From CAVXEH01 sp963805305 (GTDB taxonomy: Bacteria > Chloroflexota > Limnocylindria > QHBO01), in contig CAWDTM010000003.1 in NCBI GenBank assembly GCA_963805305.1, forward strand, positions 558,001 to 622,000: a DNA stretch of 64,000 bases. The letters are read 5' to 3'. This document shows positions 1-7,738 of the stretch, one piece after another (position 1 is the stretch's first letter; every line of letters starts with the position of its first letter). A model generated the notes under the pieces. The model made no database searches. It worked only from the letters and a program-made list of their open reading frames with translations, and was not told the origin of the DNA. The position numbers and the translations under genes are program-made.

Positions 1-1055
1 CGGGCCATGGCAGCCTCCGCCGCCCGCTGGAGCCTGGGCTGGATGGTGATCGTGAGGTCCGCCCCCGGCGTCATGGGGGTCTGGACAAGAGCGACCGGAT
101 CCGCCCCCGGTCGACCCGCGGACAGGGTGAAGCCGGGGGTTCCGCGCAGGAGGTCCTCCGCCCCGCGCTCGAGCCCGCTGCGACCGACCCAGTCGCCGGC
201 CTGGTAGCCCTTCGCCGCCAGCGTCTTGAGATCCTCGGCGGTGACCTTGCCGACGTAGCCGATGGTCTGGCCGGCCAGGTACTCCTGCGGATAGACCCGC
301 ATGCCGTCGTCGCGGGTCACGGCGAAGACCGTGCCGTCGGCGGACACGATCTTCCCGCGCGGAGCGGTCTGGCGGGTGAGCTCCAGCGCCCCATCCGTGC
401 CGAGCTCTCCGAAGAGCGATGCGGGGCTCCATCGGACCTGCCAGTCCGTCGCGCCCTGCACCAGGATCAGGGTCCTGGACAGGGAGATGTCGCCGAGCAG
501 GTCCGTCGTCAGCTCGATCGTGGCGGGAACCGCCATGGCCGGCACCGGTCCGGGGATGACGGGCCCGGGGCTGGCCGGCACGAAGCTCGCGGACGCGGCC
601 GGCGGTGTCGGGGAGACCGTCGCCGCGCTGGCAGCGGCTGATCCGGATGCGGCCGCAGTCCCCGGCGCCGACGACGGCATGGGCGTCGGGGTGGGGACGA
701 GGTCGGGCGGCACGGGCTCCGGGGGCAGTGCCGTGGGCACGGGTTCGCCGGCGGTAGCGCTCACCTTCGTGAGGCGCGCGAGGCTGGCGAGCCGGGTGTA
801 GAGACCAACGAAGCGGTCATGCCCGTACGCGGCCTGGTCGGCGGGCGCGATGAGCTCCCACATGCGCTCCGTGTTGCCCGCCATCCAGGCCGCCAGGAAC
901 TTGCGCGCCACGAGCCCGGCACGCTCCGGCGACGGCACCGGCGCCGGGGTCGGATACGGCGTCGGCGGCGGACCCGTTGAGCAGGCCGCCAGCAGCATCA
1001 TTCCGATGAGCAGCACGCCCGCCCGGCCCGGGATCGTCCGTGGTCGCGGGATCAT
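1..1055 (-). CDS. Penicillin-binding protein (peptidoglycan transpeptidase), N-terminal part, lipoprotein
   Basis: The gene runs off the left edge, so only about 351 N-terminal residues are seen. It begins with a lipoprotein signal peptide (lipobox LLAAC, Cys25), so the protein should be anchored outside the membrane. Residues ~40-170 look like the NTF2-like MecA_N domain, interrupted by a Pro/Ala/Thr-rich insert. Then comes the PBP dimerisation domain, recognisable from APRGKIVSADGTVFA, the GYVG segment and VGRSGLERGAEDLL. The Ser transpeptidase domain would lie beyond the window, so its catalytic motifs are not visible. The ATG overlaps the TGA of the upstream LmbE-like gene (ATGA), which implies translational coupling in one operon. 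Family knowledge: class B PBPs cross-link peptidoglycan. The class is confident; the specific role (elongation, division, resistance) cannot be told. Confidence 0.85.
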   Translation of the reverse strand, partial: MIPRPRTIPGRAGVLLIGMMLLAACSTGPPPTPYPTPAPVPSPERAGLVARKFLAAWMAGNTERMWELIAPADQAAYGHDRFVGLYTRLASLARLTKVSATAGEPVPTALPPEPVPPDLVPTPTPMPSSAPGTAAASGSAAASAATVSPTPPAASASFVPASPGPVIPGPVPAMAVPATIELTTDLLGDISLSRTLILVQGATDWQVRWSPASLFGELGTDGALELTRQTAPRGKIVSADGTVFAVTRDDGMRVYPQEYLAGQTIGYVGKVTAEDLKTLAAKGYQAGDWVGRSGLERGAEDLLRGTPGFTLSAGRPGADPVALVQTPMTPGADLTITIQPRLQRAAEAAMA

Positions 1056-1771
1056 CGGGCCAGCATCACGCGGCGGAAGCCCTCGGCGGCGCGGTAGCCC
1101 GCGCGCTCGCCCAGCTCCTCGGACGTGCGGCGCAGCCAGCGCTCGGTGTCCGCGAAATCGCGGAACTGGCTCTCGTGGCAGCGAAGCGCGGCGATCTTGC
1201 GATCGAGGGTCGCCCCGATGTCGACGAGCTGGTTCGCCTCGTTCGTGCTCCACAGGTAGAGCTCGGCAACCTTCCATGGCTGCAGGCCCGCCTCGAGGTG
1301 CTCTCGCAGGTTCAAGGGGTCGCGGGCGGTCGGGAAGACCGCGTCAACGGTTGCCATCCCGACGGCGCGGTGATCCGGGTGGTTGACCCACTCATCGTTC
1401 ACGAACAGCACCGTCGGGTCGTGGGTCATCACGACCTCGGGCTGGACGCGGCGAATGGCGTAGGTGACACGCTCGCGAAGTTGAAGGCTGGGCTCAACCT
1501 GCCCGTCGGGCTCGTCGAGGAAGTCGACCCCCTCGACGCCCAGCTCGGCGCCGGCGCGTCGCTGCTCGGCCTCGCGCAGGATGCCTAGCTCCCGGGGATC
1601 CACGGAGGGATCGTCGCTGCCCTTGTCGCCGCGGGTGACGAGCAGGTATCGGACCCGGGCACCCTCGTCGATCCAGCGCGCGACCGTCCCCGCGGCCCCG
1701 AACTCGATGTCGTCGGGATGCGCCGCGACGACCAGCACGCGTTCAGGGGTGGGGAGTCGATCGGTCGGCAT
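1052..1771 (-). CDS. LmbE/PIG-L family N-acetylglucosaminyl deacetylase
   Basis: A 239-residue zinc-dependent deacetylase of the GlcNAc-PI de-N-acetylase family (relatives: MshB of mycothiol and BshB of bacillithiol synthesis). The metal-binding AHPDD motif is at residues ~17-21 and the HPDHR motif near residue 135. Length is normal for the family. The substrate is probably an N-acetyl sugar conjugate, but no thiol-biosynthesis partner is in view, so it stays unassigned. The next gene downstream, a penicillin-binding protein, overlaps its stop codon, so a cell-wall or glycan role is possible. A TAGGAT -10 candidate lies at 1834-1839, giving a short leader. Confidence 0.85.
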   Translation of the reverse strand: MPTDRLPTPERVLVVAAHPDDIEFGAAGTVARWIDEGARVRYLLVTRGDKGSDDPSVDPRELGILREAEQRRAGAELGVEGVDFLDEPDGQVEPSLQLRERVTYAIRRVQPEVVMTHDPTVLFVNDEWVNHPDHRAVGMATVDAVFPTARDPLNLREHLEAGLQPWKVAELYLWSTNEANQLVDIGATLDRKIAALRCHESQFRDFADTERWLRRTSEELGERAGYRAAEGFRRVMLAR

Positions 1772-1833
1772 CGGGTATCCGTGGATCTTCTTCGCGGGTC
1801 CGGAGCAGCGAAACGGGCGAGGCGGGCGGGGCC

Positions 1834-1839
1834 ATCCTA
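1834..1839 (-). promoter_or_regulatory. Putative -10 box of the LmbE-PBP operon
   Basis: TAGGAT on the minus strand, 62 nt before the LmbE-like ATG, inside the 89-bp gap behind the SbcC-like gene. No convincing -35 is seen. Confidence 0.35.
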
Positions 1840-1860
1840 GCAGCAGCCGGGTCGGTGCTC

Positions 1861-4662
1861 TCAGGCCGGCATCGCCGCCGGCTCGGTCGGTGACGGAACC
1901 GGCCCGGGTGGCACAGTGCGCGAGCGCAGGCGGACGAGCCGATCCCGTGGCACCACGAGCTCATCCGCAGCCCACGTCGCCACCGCATCGTCGTGGCTGA
2001 AGAGCACGACCTGCCGTTCCCGGCTGAGCTCGTGCAGGACGCGAAGCAGGCCGGCCCGTCGCTCGGGGTCCGCCTGCGCGGTGACCTCGTCGAGGAGCAG
2101 GGGCGCGGTCTCGCCGGTCGTCACCAGGTGCTGGGCCATCGCGACGCGGAGCAGGAGATAGATCTGCTCGCGGGTGCCGGCCGACAGGAGGCGAGCCTCC
2201 CGCCAGACGCCGCTGCGGGCCTCCCGGACCCGGATGGCGAGATCGGCCGGATCGACGCTCACCTCCACGTAGGCGCCGCCGCTGACGATGGGGAGCCAGC
2301 GCTGCACCGCCCGGGCGAGGATGGGAGCCAGGTCCCGATGGACGCGCTCCTGCGCCCCCTTCAGCAGTCCCAGGGTCTCGTCGACGGTGGAGGCGAGCGC
2401 AAGGATGCGCTCCAGCTCGGTCGAAGCGGCGGCGACGGCCTCCTCGGCCTCCGTGACGTCCGGAAGCCCGCCGCGCAGGACGTCGAGGGCCCCCCGCAGC
2501 TCGTGGACCGCGCGGTCCGCAGCCGCGACCTCCTCGCGCCGCTGTGCAAGCAGCACCTCGAGGTCTGACCGGGCCGCGTGGCTGGCGATCTCCTCGGGGT
2601 CGAGAGAGGTCGCGAGCGCGTTGGCCTCGCGCGCCAGCCGCTCCGCATTGGTGCGCAGGGTGTCGAGGGACCGCCCATCGAGCAGGCCCCGCAGCTCGTG
2701 CCACTCCTCGATGGCGGACTGGTTGGCGCCCATGAGCTCCGACCGCTGCCGCTGCCAGGCGCGCAGTCCCTCGGCCAGCCCGTCGGCGTCCGGGTCCGGC
2801 TCGGGCGGGAGGCCCACGCGCTGCGCCGCCTCGACGAGGGCATTCCGCGCCCGCTCGATCGCCTGCTGGACCGCTGCGGCGGTCTCCTCCGCGCCCCGGC
2901 GCGCCGCCAGCTCGCGGCGGATCGATTCCCCGTGCGCTGCGGCGGAGGCCTGCGCCGCGCGCGCGGTGCACGCGGCTTCGTATGTGGCCCACGCGACCCG
3001 GGGATCCACCTCCCCGTCGACGCCGCGCTCCGCCAGCGCCGCGAGCAGGGTCCCGGCGGCACGCTGCGCGCGATCGTCCAGCGAGTCACGCCGCGCGCGC
3101 CACTCCGCCACGCGCGCCGCGTCCCGGACACGGTCCAGCGCCTGGTCGGCGAGCGCCTCGAGGGCACCCGAATCCTCCGGCCAACCGTGCTCTCGCGCCT
3201 CGGCCGCTGCCGCCGCTCGCTCAGCCTGGGCACGCGCCTGGGCGTCTCGGTACGGCGCGAGGGCCGCCTCCGCGGCCGCGGCTCGTCGCCGCGTCGCGCT
3301 GCGGCCCGCGTCTCGGCGCCAACCCCAGCCAGCGGCCACGAGCCCGACGAGGGCCAGGGTTGCGCCCGGCACGGGGGCAACGGTCAGCGCCACCACGATG
3401 CCGATCGCGACAAGGCCGATGCCGGCCGCGAGTGTCCGTGCGAGGTGCCCGCCGGCGTCCGGACCCGCGGCACGCGCCGCCATCAGCTCCTGCTCCAGCG
3501 CCTCCGTCCCGGCGGGCATGGGTGCCGCCAGGCGCCGCGCGACGGAGCGGATCGCCTCCGCCGTGCCCGCGTCGGTCGTCGCGTCCGCTGACGGTTCCTC
3601 GCCGAGGAGCGCCATTGCCTCCTCCGTGCGCTCGAGCTCGCGGAGCAAGGCTCCGACCGATGGATCCGGCCGGAGCTCGCCCGACGGCGGTTCGGGCAGG
3701 GAGGCGAGCTCCGCGGCGAGTGCCTCGCTGGACGCGCCGGTGAGCGACACGGGTGCCGGCCGGCGCTCCCAGCCGACGATCGCGGCCGCCACCGCATCCG
3801 CATCCGCGTCGCGGGCGCTGAGCGCAGGTGGAGCGGCCGGATGCCGGGCGGCGAGCTCGACAGCGCGGTCCACGATCATCCTCGCGCGACGGGCCAGCAC
3901 GCGAGACCGGGCAGCCGTCGCGACGGCCAGGGCACGCTGTGCCTCCCCGAGGCGCCGCTCCGCCTCCTCCGCGCGGCGGGTGTGCTCGAGGTGCTCCGCG
4001 TGGCGTGCGCGGGCGACGGCGAGCGCCTCGGTGACGGAGGCAAGCCGCACGCGCGACGTACGCAGGGGACCCCTGGCCGCGACGGTGTCGGCGCCGACCG
4101 CCTCCCGTCGGAACTCGACCAGGCGCTCGATCGCGGCGGCAGCGGTGGTGTCCGTCCCCCGCGTGGCCGCTGCCCGTTGCATCTGCTCCTGGAGCTGATC
4201 CGCCGCCTCCGCCACGGCCATGATGTCCGCCTGGTTGACCGACACCGTGGCCGCGAACGAGTCGCGGTCGAGGCCGAGCCAGCGTGATGCGTCGGGAGTG
4301 CCGTCGAGGATCTCGTCCGAGACGTCGCGGCCCAGCCCGATATCGACGGCGCGGCACGCCACCTTGCCCGCGAGGTCCTGGTGGATGTCGATGGTGCGCC
4401 CGTCGTCGAGGTCGAGACGCGCCTCCACCTCCCAGCGGTCGGTGATATCCCAGGGCCGATGGCGCTCGGCGAGCGCGGCGTCGGCGTTCGTGGCACGACC
4501 ACGGCCGCGCCGCACGCCGGTGATGGCCAACCGGGTCGCCGCGTGCCAGCTGGATTTGCCGGCCTCGTTCGGACCGGCGACGACGGTCATGCCGGGCGCG
4601 AGATCGAGCGTCTCGTTTTCGAAGGGACCGAAGGCACGCGCCACGACGCGCTGGATGCGCAT
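1861..4662 (-). CDS. SbcC/YhaN-like SMC-type ATPase
   Basis: A 933-residue Rad50/SbcC-like ATPase. Walker A is GPNEAGKS (residues 30-37), followed by long Ala/Glu/Arg-rich coiled-coil regions. The ABC signature LSAGTREQ, Walker B LLLDEVTAQAD and a switch histidine (LFSHDD) lie near the C-terminus. Two adjacent hydrophobic stretches at about residues 405-450 look like a membrane hairpin, which is typical of the YhaN branch rather than classical SbcC. It starts 2 nt after the stop of the SbcD/YhaO-like phosphoesterase, so the two form a complex-encoding pair. Family knowledge: such pairs bind and process DNA ends. Membrane attachment is inference from the hydrophobic pair. Confidence 0.85.
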   Translation of the reverse strand: MRIQRVVARAFGPFENETLDLAPGMTVVAGPNEAGKSSWHAATRLAITGVRRGRGRATNADAALAERHRPWDITDRWEVEARLDLDDGRTIDIHQDLAGKVACRAVDIGLGRDVSDEILDGTPDASRWLGLDRDSFAATVSVNQADIMAVAEAADQLQEQMQRAAATRGTDTTAAAAIERLVEFRREAVGADTVAARGPLRTSRVRLASVTEALAVARARHAEHLEHTRRAEEAERRLGEAQRALAVATAARSRVLARRARMIVDRAVELAARHPAAPPALSARDADADAVAAAIVGWERRPAPVSLTGASSEALAAELASLPEPPSGELRPDPSVGALLRELERTEEAMALLGEEPSADATTDAGTAEAIRSVARRLAAPMPAGTEALEQELMAARAAGPDAGGHLARTLAAGIGLVAIGIVVALTVAPVPGATLALVGLVAAGWGWRRDAGRSATRRRAAAAEAALAPYRDAQARAQAERAAAAAEAREHGWPEDSGALEALADQALDRVRDAARVAEWRARRDSLDDRAQRAAGTLLAALAERGVDGEVDPRVAWATYEAACTARAAQASAAAHGESIRRELAARRGAEETAAAVQQAIERARNALVEAAQRVGLPPEPDPDADGLAEGLRAWQRQRSELMGANQSAIEEWHELRGLLDGRSLDTLRTNAERLAREANALATSLDPEEIASHAARSDLEVLLAQRREEVAAADRAVHELRGALDVLRGGLPDVTEAEEAVAAASTELERILALASTVDETLGLLKGAQERVHRDLAPILARAVQRWLPIVSGGAYVEVSVDPADLAIRVREARSGVWREARLLSAGTREQIYLLLRVAMAQHLVTTGETAPLLLDEVTAQADPERRAGLLRVLHELSRERQVVLFSHDDAVATWAADELVVPRDRLVRLRSRTVPPGPVPSPTEPAAMPA

Positions 4663-4664
4663 GG

Positions 4665-5756
4665 TCAGGCGACCTCCAGGTCGCGGCGGCCCTCGAGTGC
4701 GCGAAGCCCGGTGAGGATGACGCGGCGCCGACGCTCCGGGTCCTCGATCGCCTCCGCCGCGCGCACGAAATGGCCGCGGACGGTGGCCTCGCGCTCGATC
4801 TCGGCGAGGTTGTACCCGGTCGCCAGGTCCCCGACCCGAAGGACGAGATCGGGGATGGCAGCCGCGATGCGCGCGAGCTCGCGCCGGTCGAGCTCGAGGC
4901 CGGGAGCCACCTCGCCCTCGAGGGTGATCCGCATGCAGCCGGAGCGACCCTGCCGGGCCTCGGCGATGGCGCGCTCGACCTCGTCCATGTGCGCCGCACC
5001 GTCAAGCGTCACGACGAGGTCGTGGACCTCGCTCACCGCGACGATCCGCCGCTCCCGGCGAACGCTGCCGTCCGCACCGACCTCGGCCAGCACTGCACCC
5101 CGCTCCCCGCGCTCGCCGAACTCGAGTGGATCGGGGTTGCCAGGGTACGTGTAGCGCTCCGCATCCCGGGGCACGTGGTAGTGGCCCAGGAACGCATGGG
5201 CGATGCCTGCCGCCTCGAGCTCCGTCGCGTCGAACGGTGCGTGCGGCTGCTTTCCGCTCTCCTGCCAGCCCAGGGCACCGCGCTCCGATGCGTGCGCGAC
5301 CGCCAGGTGGATGCCGCCACGGTCCGGCCGGAAGCCCGCGAAGAACGGGTCCGTGTTGGCCGGTGCGCGGTGCGCAGCGCCCCAGAGGGTGAGGCCGTCG
5401 GCGAGGGTCACCGGGGCGAGCGTCGCCTCGCGGAAGAGATGGACGTTGGCGGACCAGTCCGCGAGGGCGTACGGGCTGCGGGGCGAGAGCCAGTCATGGT
5501 TGCCCGGCGCGAGGTAGACCGGGAGCAGCACCTCTGCGAAGCTGGCCCGCAGGAACTCCACCGTGTCCGGCCCCACCCGGTCGTGCTCGAAGAGGTCGCC
5601 CGCGCAGAGAATCGCATCCACCCTCTCTTCCGACGCGAGCCGGAGGATGCGCGACAACGTCTCGCGGCGGTTGCGGCGGCGGACGCGCGCCGTCTCTGGG
5701 CTGGCCCAGGCGAACGGGGCGTCGAGGTGGAGGTCAGCGAAATGGAGGAGCTTCAT
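4665..5756 (-). CDS. SbcD/YhaO-like DNA repair metallophosphoesterase
   Basis: A 363-residue Mre11/SbcD-type nuclease. Metal ligands are visible in order: HFADLHLD (residues ~5-12), CAGDLFEHD, APGNHDW, LAVAHAS and FLGHYHV. The C-terminal ~100 residues form the capping region. It is first in the pair with the SbcC/YhaN-like ATPase (2-nt gap). Length and motif layout fit YhaO-type proteins. Substrate specificity (double-strand ends, hairpins) is family knowledge, not seen here. The 5' region has a TAGGCT about 15 nt before ATG as a weak -10 candidate. Confidence 0.85.
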   Translation of the reverse strand: MKLLHFADLHLDAPFAWASPETARVRRRNRRETLSRILRLASEERVDAILCAGDLFEHDRVGPDTVEFLRASFAEVLLPVYLAPGNHDWLSPRSPYALADWSANVHLFREATLAPVTLADGLTLWGAAHRAPANTDPFFAGFRPDRGGIHLAVAHASERGALGWQESGKQPHAPFDATELEAAGIAHAFLGHYHVPRDAERYTYPGNPDPLEFGERGERGAVLAEVGADGSVRRERRIVAVSEVHDLVVTLDGAAHMDEVERAIAEARQGRSGCMRITLEGEVAPGLELDRRELARIAAAIPDLVLRVGDLATGYNLAEIEREATVRGHFVRAAEAIEDPERRRRVILTGLRALEGRRDLEVA

Positions 5757-5814
5757 GCCTGATCGGTTCGAAGCCTACCCGATCGGCACGACAGCTCGGC
5801 TGTCGCGAGAACAT

Positions 5815-5844
5815 GCGAGCGGGCCACAGCAGCGGCCCGCTCGC
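5815..5844 (-). terminator. Strong GC hairpin, probable terminator
   Basis: A perfect 11-bp inverted repeat (gcgagcgggcc / ggcccgctcgc) with an 8-nt loop. It lies downstream of the tiny membrane-protein gene on the minus strand and upstream of the SbcD-like gene. The following U-tract is poor (atgttctc), so termination is probable but not certain. Confidence 0.6.
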
Positions 5845-5864
5845 TATCGGCCTGTCAGGCCCTT

Positions 5865-6011
5865 CTACACGGCTCGTCGACCGGCCAGCAGCTGGAACAG
5901 CAGCACGACCAGGGCAACCACGAGCAGCAGGTGAATGAAGCCCGCGCCGATGCCTCCGATCAGGCCCAGCAGCCAGAGGACGAGCAGGACGACGATAAGC
6001 GCCCAGAGCAT
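5865..6011 (-). CDS. Small hydrophobic membrane protein (lmo0937-like)
   Basis: A 48-residue, almost wholly hydrophobic protein starting MLWALIVVLLVLWLLG, with two membrane segments separated by a Gly-rich turn and ending LAGRRAV. The chosen ATG has a clear Shine-Dalgarno (aaggagga, 5 nt spacing), whereas a longer in-frame start lacks one. Proteins of this size and pattern form the lmo0937 family, often linked to stress responses; the function is not established. A similar 49-residue protein is encoded just upstream at 6098-6247, so the two look like a tandem pair. A strong hairpin follows the gene. Confidence 0.65.
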   Translation of the reverse strand: MLWALIVVLLVLWLLGLIGGIGAGFIHLLLVVALVVLLFQLLAGRRAV

Positions 6012-6097
6012 CGAGTTCCTCCTTCCGTCGGCACGCGCCTTGGGCGTGCGTCTTGCGTCCACCGCTTGCACGCCGCGTGCCAGCGCGACGGACGGGG

Positions 6098-6247
6098 TCA
6101 GCCGGCGCGGTTCTCGCGCTCGTTGATGACCTGGACGACGAGGAGGATCGCGGCCACCACGAGGAGGAGGTTCACGATGGCCCCGATCTGCAGCAGCAGC
6201 CCAACCAGCCAGAGAACGAGGACGATGGCGACGGCGACCCAGATCAT
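6098..6247 (-). CDS. Small hydrophobic membrane protein, paralogue of the next gene
   Basis: A 49-residue two-helix membrane protein (starts MIWVAVAIVLVLWLVGLL, ends NERENRAG). The hydrophobic pattern matches the 48-residue neighbour at 5865-6011, suggesting a tandem duplication of lmo0937-like genes. Its ATG overlaps the stop codon of the peroxiredoxin gene (ATGA), so it is probably translated by coupling with bcp. Function unknown; the link with a peroxide-detoxifying enzyme suggests an envelope stress role (inference). Confidence 0.6.
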   Translation of the reverse strand: MIWVAVAIVLVLWLVGLLLQIGAIVNLLLVVAAILLVVQVINERENRAG

Positions 6248-6711
6248 GCTGCGGGCAGGACCTCGAGCAGCTGGTCCAGGTGCGCCTCTGGCTTCACCCT
6301 GGGAAGGACGTGCTCGATCCGGCCATCGGGACCGATGACGAACGTGGTGCGCTCGACGCCCATGTACGTCCGCCCATAGCGTGACTTCTCGATCCAGACG
6401 CCGAACGCATCTGCGGTCCGGTGCCCCTCATCGGCGAGGAGCGGGTACGGCAGTCCGTACTTGGCGCGGAACGTCACGTGGCTGGCGACCGAATCGGGGG
6501 ACACGCCGTACAGCGTGACGCCGGTCGCGGCCATCCGCTCCCAGCCGTCGCGCAGGGCGCAGGCCTGCGTCGTGCAGCCGGGCGTGTCGTCCTTGGGGTA
6601 GAAGTACAGGACGTAGCGCCTTCCGGCGAGGCTCTGGCTCGAGACCTGCTCGCCCTCATCGGTGGTCATCGCGAAGGGCGGAACGGGTTCGCCGGGATTC
6701 GGTCTGGTCAT
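6244..6711 (-). CDS. bcp: Thioredoxin-dependent peroxiredoxin, Bcp/PrxQ type
   Basis: A 155-residue peroxiredoxin that reduces hydroperoxides using thioredoxin. The motif DTPGCTTQACALRD shows the peroxidatic Cys46 and the resolving Cys51 five residues later, the PrxQ arrangement. The fold signature FYPKDDTPGC and normal length support the call. It is followed, with a 4-nt overlap, by a small membrane protein. The start codon is only 6 nt from a TACGAT -10 box, so the transcript is probably leaderless. Confidence 0.93.
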   Translation of the reverse strand: MTRPNPGEPVPPFAMTTDEGEQVSSQSLAGRRYVLYFYPKDDTPGCTTQACALRDGWERMAATGVTLYGVSPDSVASHVTFRAKYGLPYPLLADEGHRTADAFGVWIEKSRYGRTYMGVERTTFVIGPDGRIEHVLPRVKPEAHLDQLLEVLPAA

Positions 6712-6717
6712 GAGCGC

Positions 6718-6723
6718 ATCGTA
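6718..6723 (-). promoter_or_regulatory. -10 box of bcp, leaderless
   Basis: TACGAT ends 6 nt before the bcp ATG, so transcription should start at or next to the start codon. Confidence 0.5.
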
Positions 6724-6726
6724 GCG

Positions 6727-7713
6727 TTAGCGGTCCATGCCCTCCAGCGCAAGGAGGACGGGGGCCAGCTCGCGCGGCTCCAGGCGCCTCGCCAGGTCCC
6801 CCGCGATCTCGGCGATGCTCGCGTCGTCCGCCTCCGCGAGATCGTGGCTGGCGCTCGGTACGATGCGCAGCGACGGTTCGTTCCCGGCCGAGCGCAGGAC
6901 GGCCTCGAGCAGGCGCGACTCGTCGGGACTGCTCCAGGCGTCGGAAACGCCGTGGACCAGGGAGACAGACCGATGGAGCATGGTCGCCAGGGCCCGCGGT
7001 GGCGTTCGAAACGCCTGCTGCCAGGCTGCGAGGTTGAGATGCACGTCCTCCTCGCTCCCTGCGAGATGCAGTGTCGTGGTTTGCTCGTGGCGCGCCACCC
7101 GCTCGATGAGCGCTTCGGCGGCGCGATCCAGCGCGGCCACGAGCGGGTGCTGACGGTCGACGCCGGTCCGATCCCTCGTCGCCGCGGCGCGGCGCAGCCC
7201 GTCCCTGCCCGAGCGCGCCCACGCCCCGATGAGGGTCATGGCCCCGACGGCCGGATCCGCGATCGCCACCGAAAGCGCCAGCGCAGCCCCCTCGCCATGC
7301 CCGACGATCCCGGTCCGGGCCAGGTCGAGCTCGCGACGGCCGCGCATGGCGCCCAGGGCGTCGCGTGCGTCATCGATGCGCGCGAAGAGGTCGCCCTCCG
7401 CCCAGTCACCCGCGGAGGCACCGCAGCCGCGCGGGTCATAGCGGAATGACGCGACGCCCTCGCCGGCGAGCGCCTCTGCCAGGCGGCGGAGCAGGCCCGG
7501 TCGAGCCGGCGCCATCGGCCCCGACGCGAACCACGCGGGATGGCCGCGATCATCGAGCACGCCGTCACGGTCACGGGGCAGCCACGATGAGAGGAGCAGG
7601 ACCCACGGGTAGCGGTCGCGCCGATCCTGCGGTGCGGGGAGGTCCGGCAGCAGCAGCTCGCCGGCCAGGGTCAGGTCACCGGCGCGGAACGCGCACTCGA
7701 CGGGTCGCGGCAT
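6727..7713 (-). CDS. Alpha/beta-hydrolase fold protein lacking the nucleophile serine
   Basis: A 328-residue protein from the ATG at 7713 (MPRPVECAF). It has the cap-less hydrolase pattern: an early beta-hairpin domain, RYDPRGCGAS (oxyanion region), the nucleophile-elbow position and a C-terminal SASHDL with the expected His. The elbow reads GIVGHGEGA instead of GHSxGG: the Ser codon position is GGC (Gly). Either the protein is a pseudo-hydrolase or another residue serves. It is divergent from the FAD oxidoreductase, and the -10 elements of the two genes overlap. Substrate unknown. Confidence 0.7.
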   Translation of the reverse strand: MPRPVECAFRAGDLTLAGELLLPDLPAPQDRRDRYPWVLLLSSWLPRDRDGVLDDRGHPAWFASGPMAPARPGLLRRLAEALAGEGVASFRYDPRGCGASAGDWAEGDLFARIDDARDALGAMRGRRELDLARTGIVGHGEGAALALSVAIADPAVGAMTLIGAWARSGRDGLRRAAATRDRTGVDRQHPLVAALDRAAEALIERVARHEQTTTLHLAGSEEDVHLNLAAWQQAFRTPPRALATMLHRSVSLVHGVSDAWSSPDESRLLEAVLRSAGNEPSLRIVPSASHDLAEADDASIAEIAGDLARRLEPRELAPVLLALEGMDR

Positions 7714-7719
7714 GTGACG

Positions 7720-7729
7720 AGGGTACACT
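7720..7729. promoter_or_regulatory. Overlapping divergent -10 boxes (hydrolase / FAD oxidoreductase)
   Basis: AGGGTACACT reads TACACT on the plus strand (9 nt before the ATG at 7739) and TACCCT on the minus strand (6 nt before the ATG at 7713). The two hexamers share the central TA step, so one element seems to serve both leaderless genes. Confidence 0.5.
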
Positions 7730-7738
7730 CGCCCTCCC

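Noticed and set aside
2288..4198. Long Ser/Arg/Ala-rich plus-strand open frame
   Set aside because: Antisense to the SbcC/YhaN-like ATPase, which has complete ATPase motifs.
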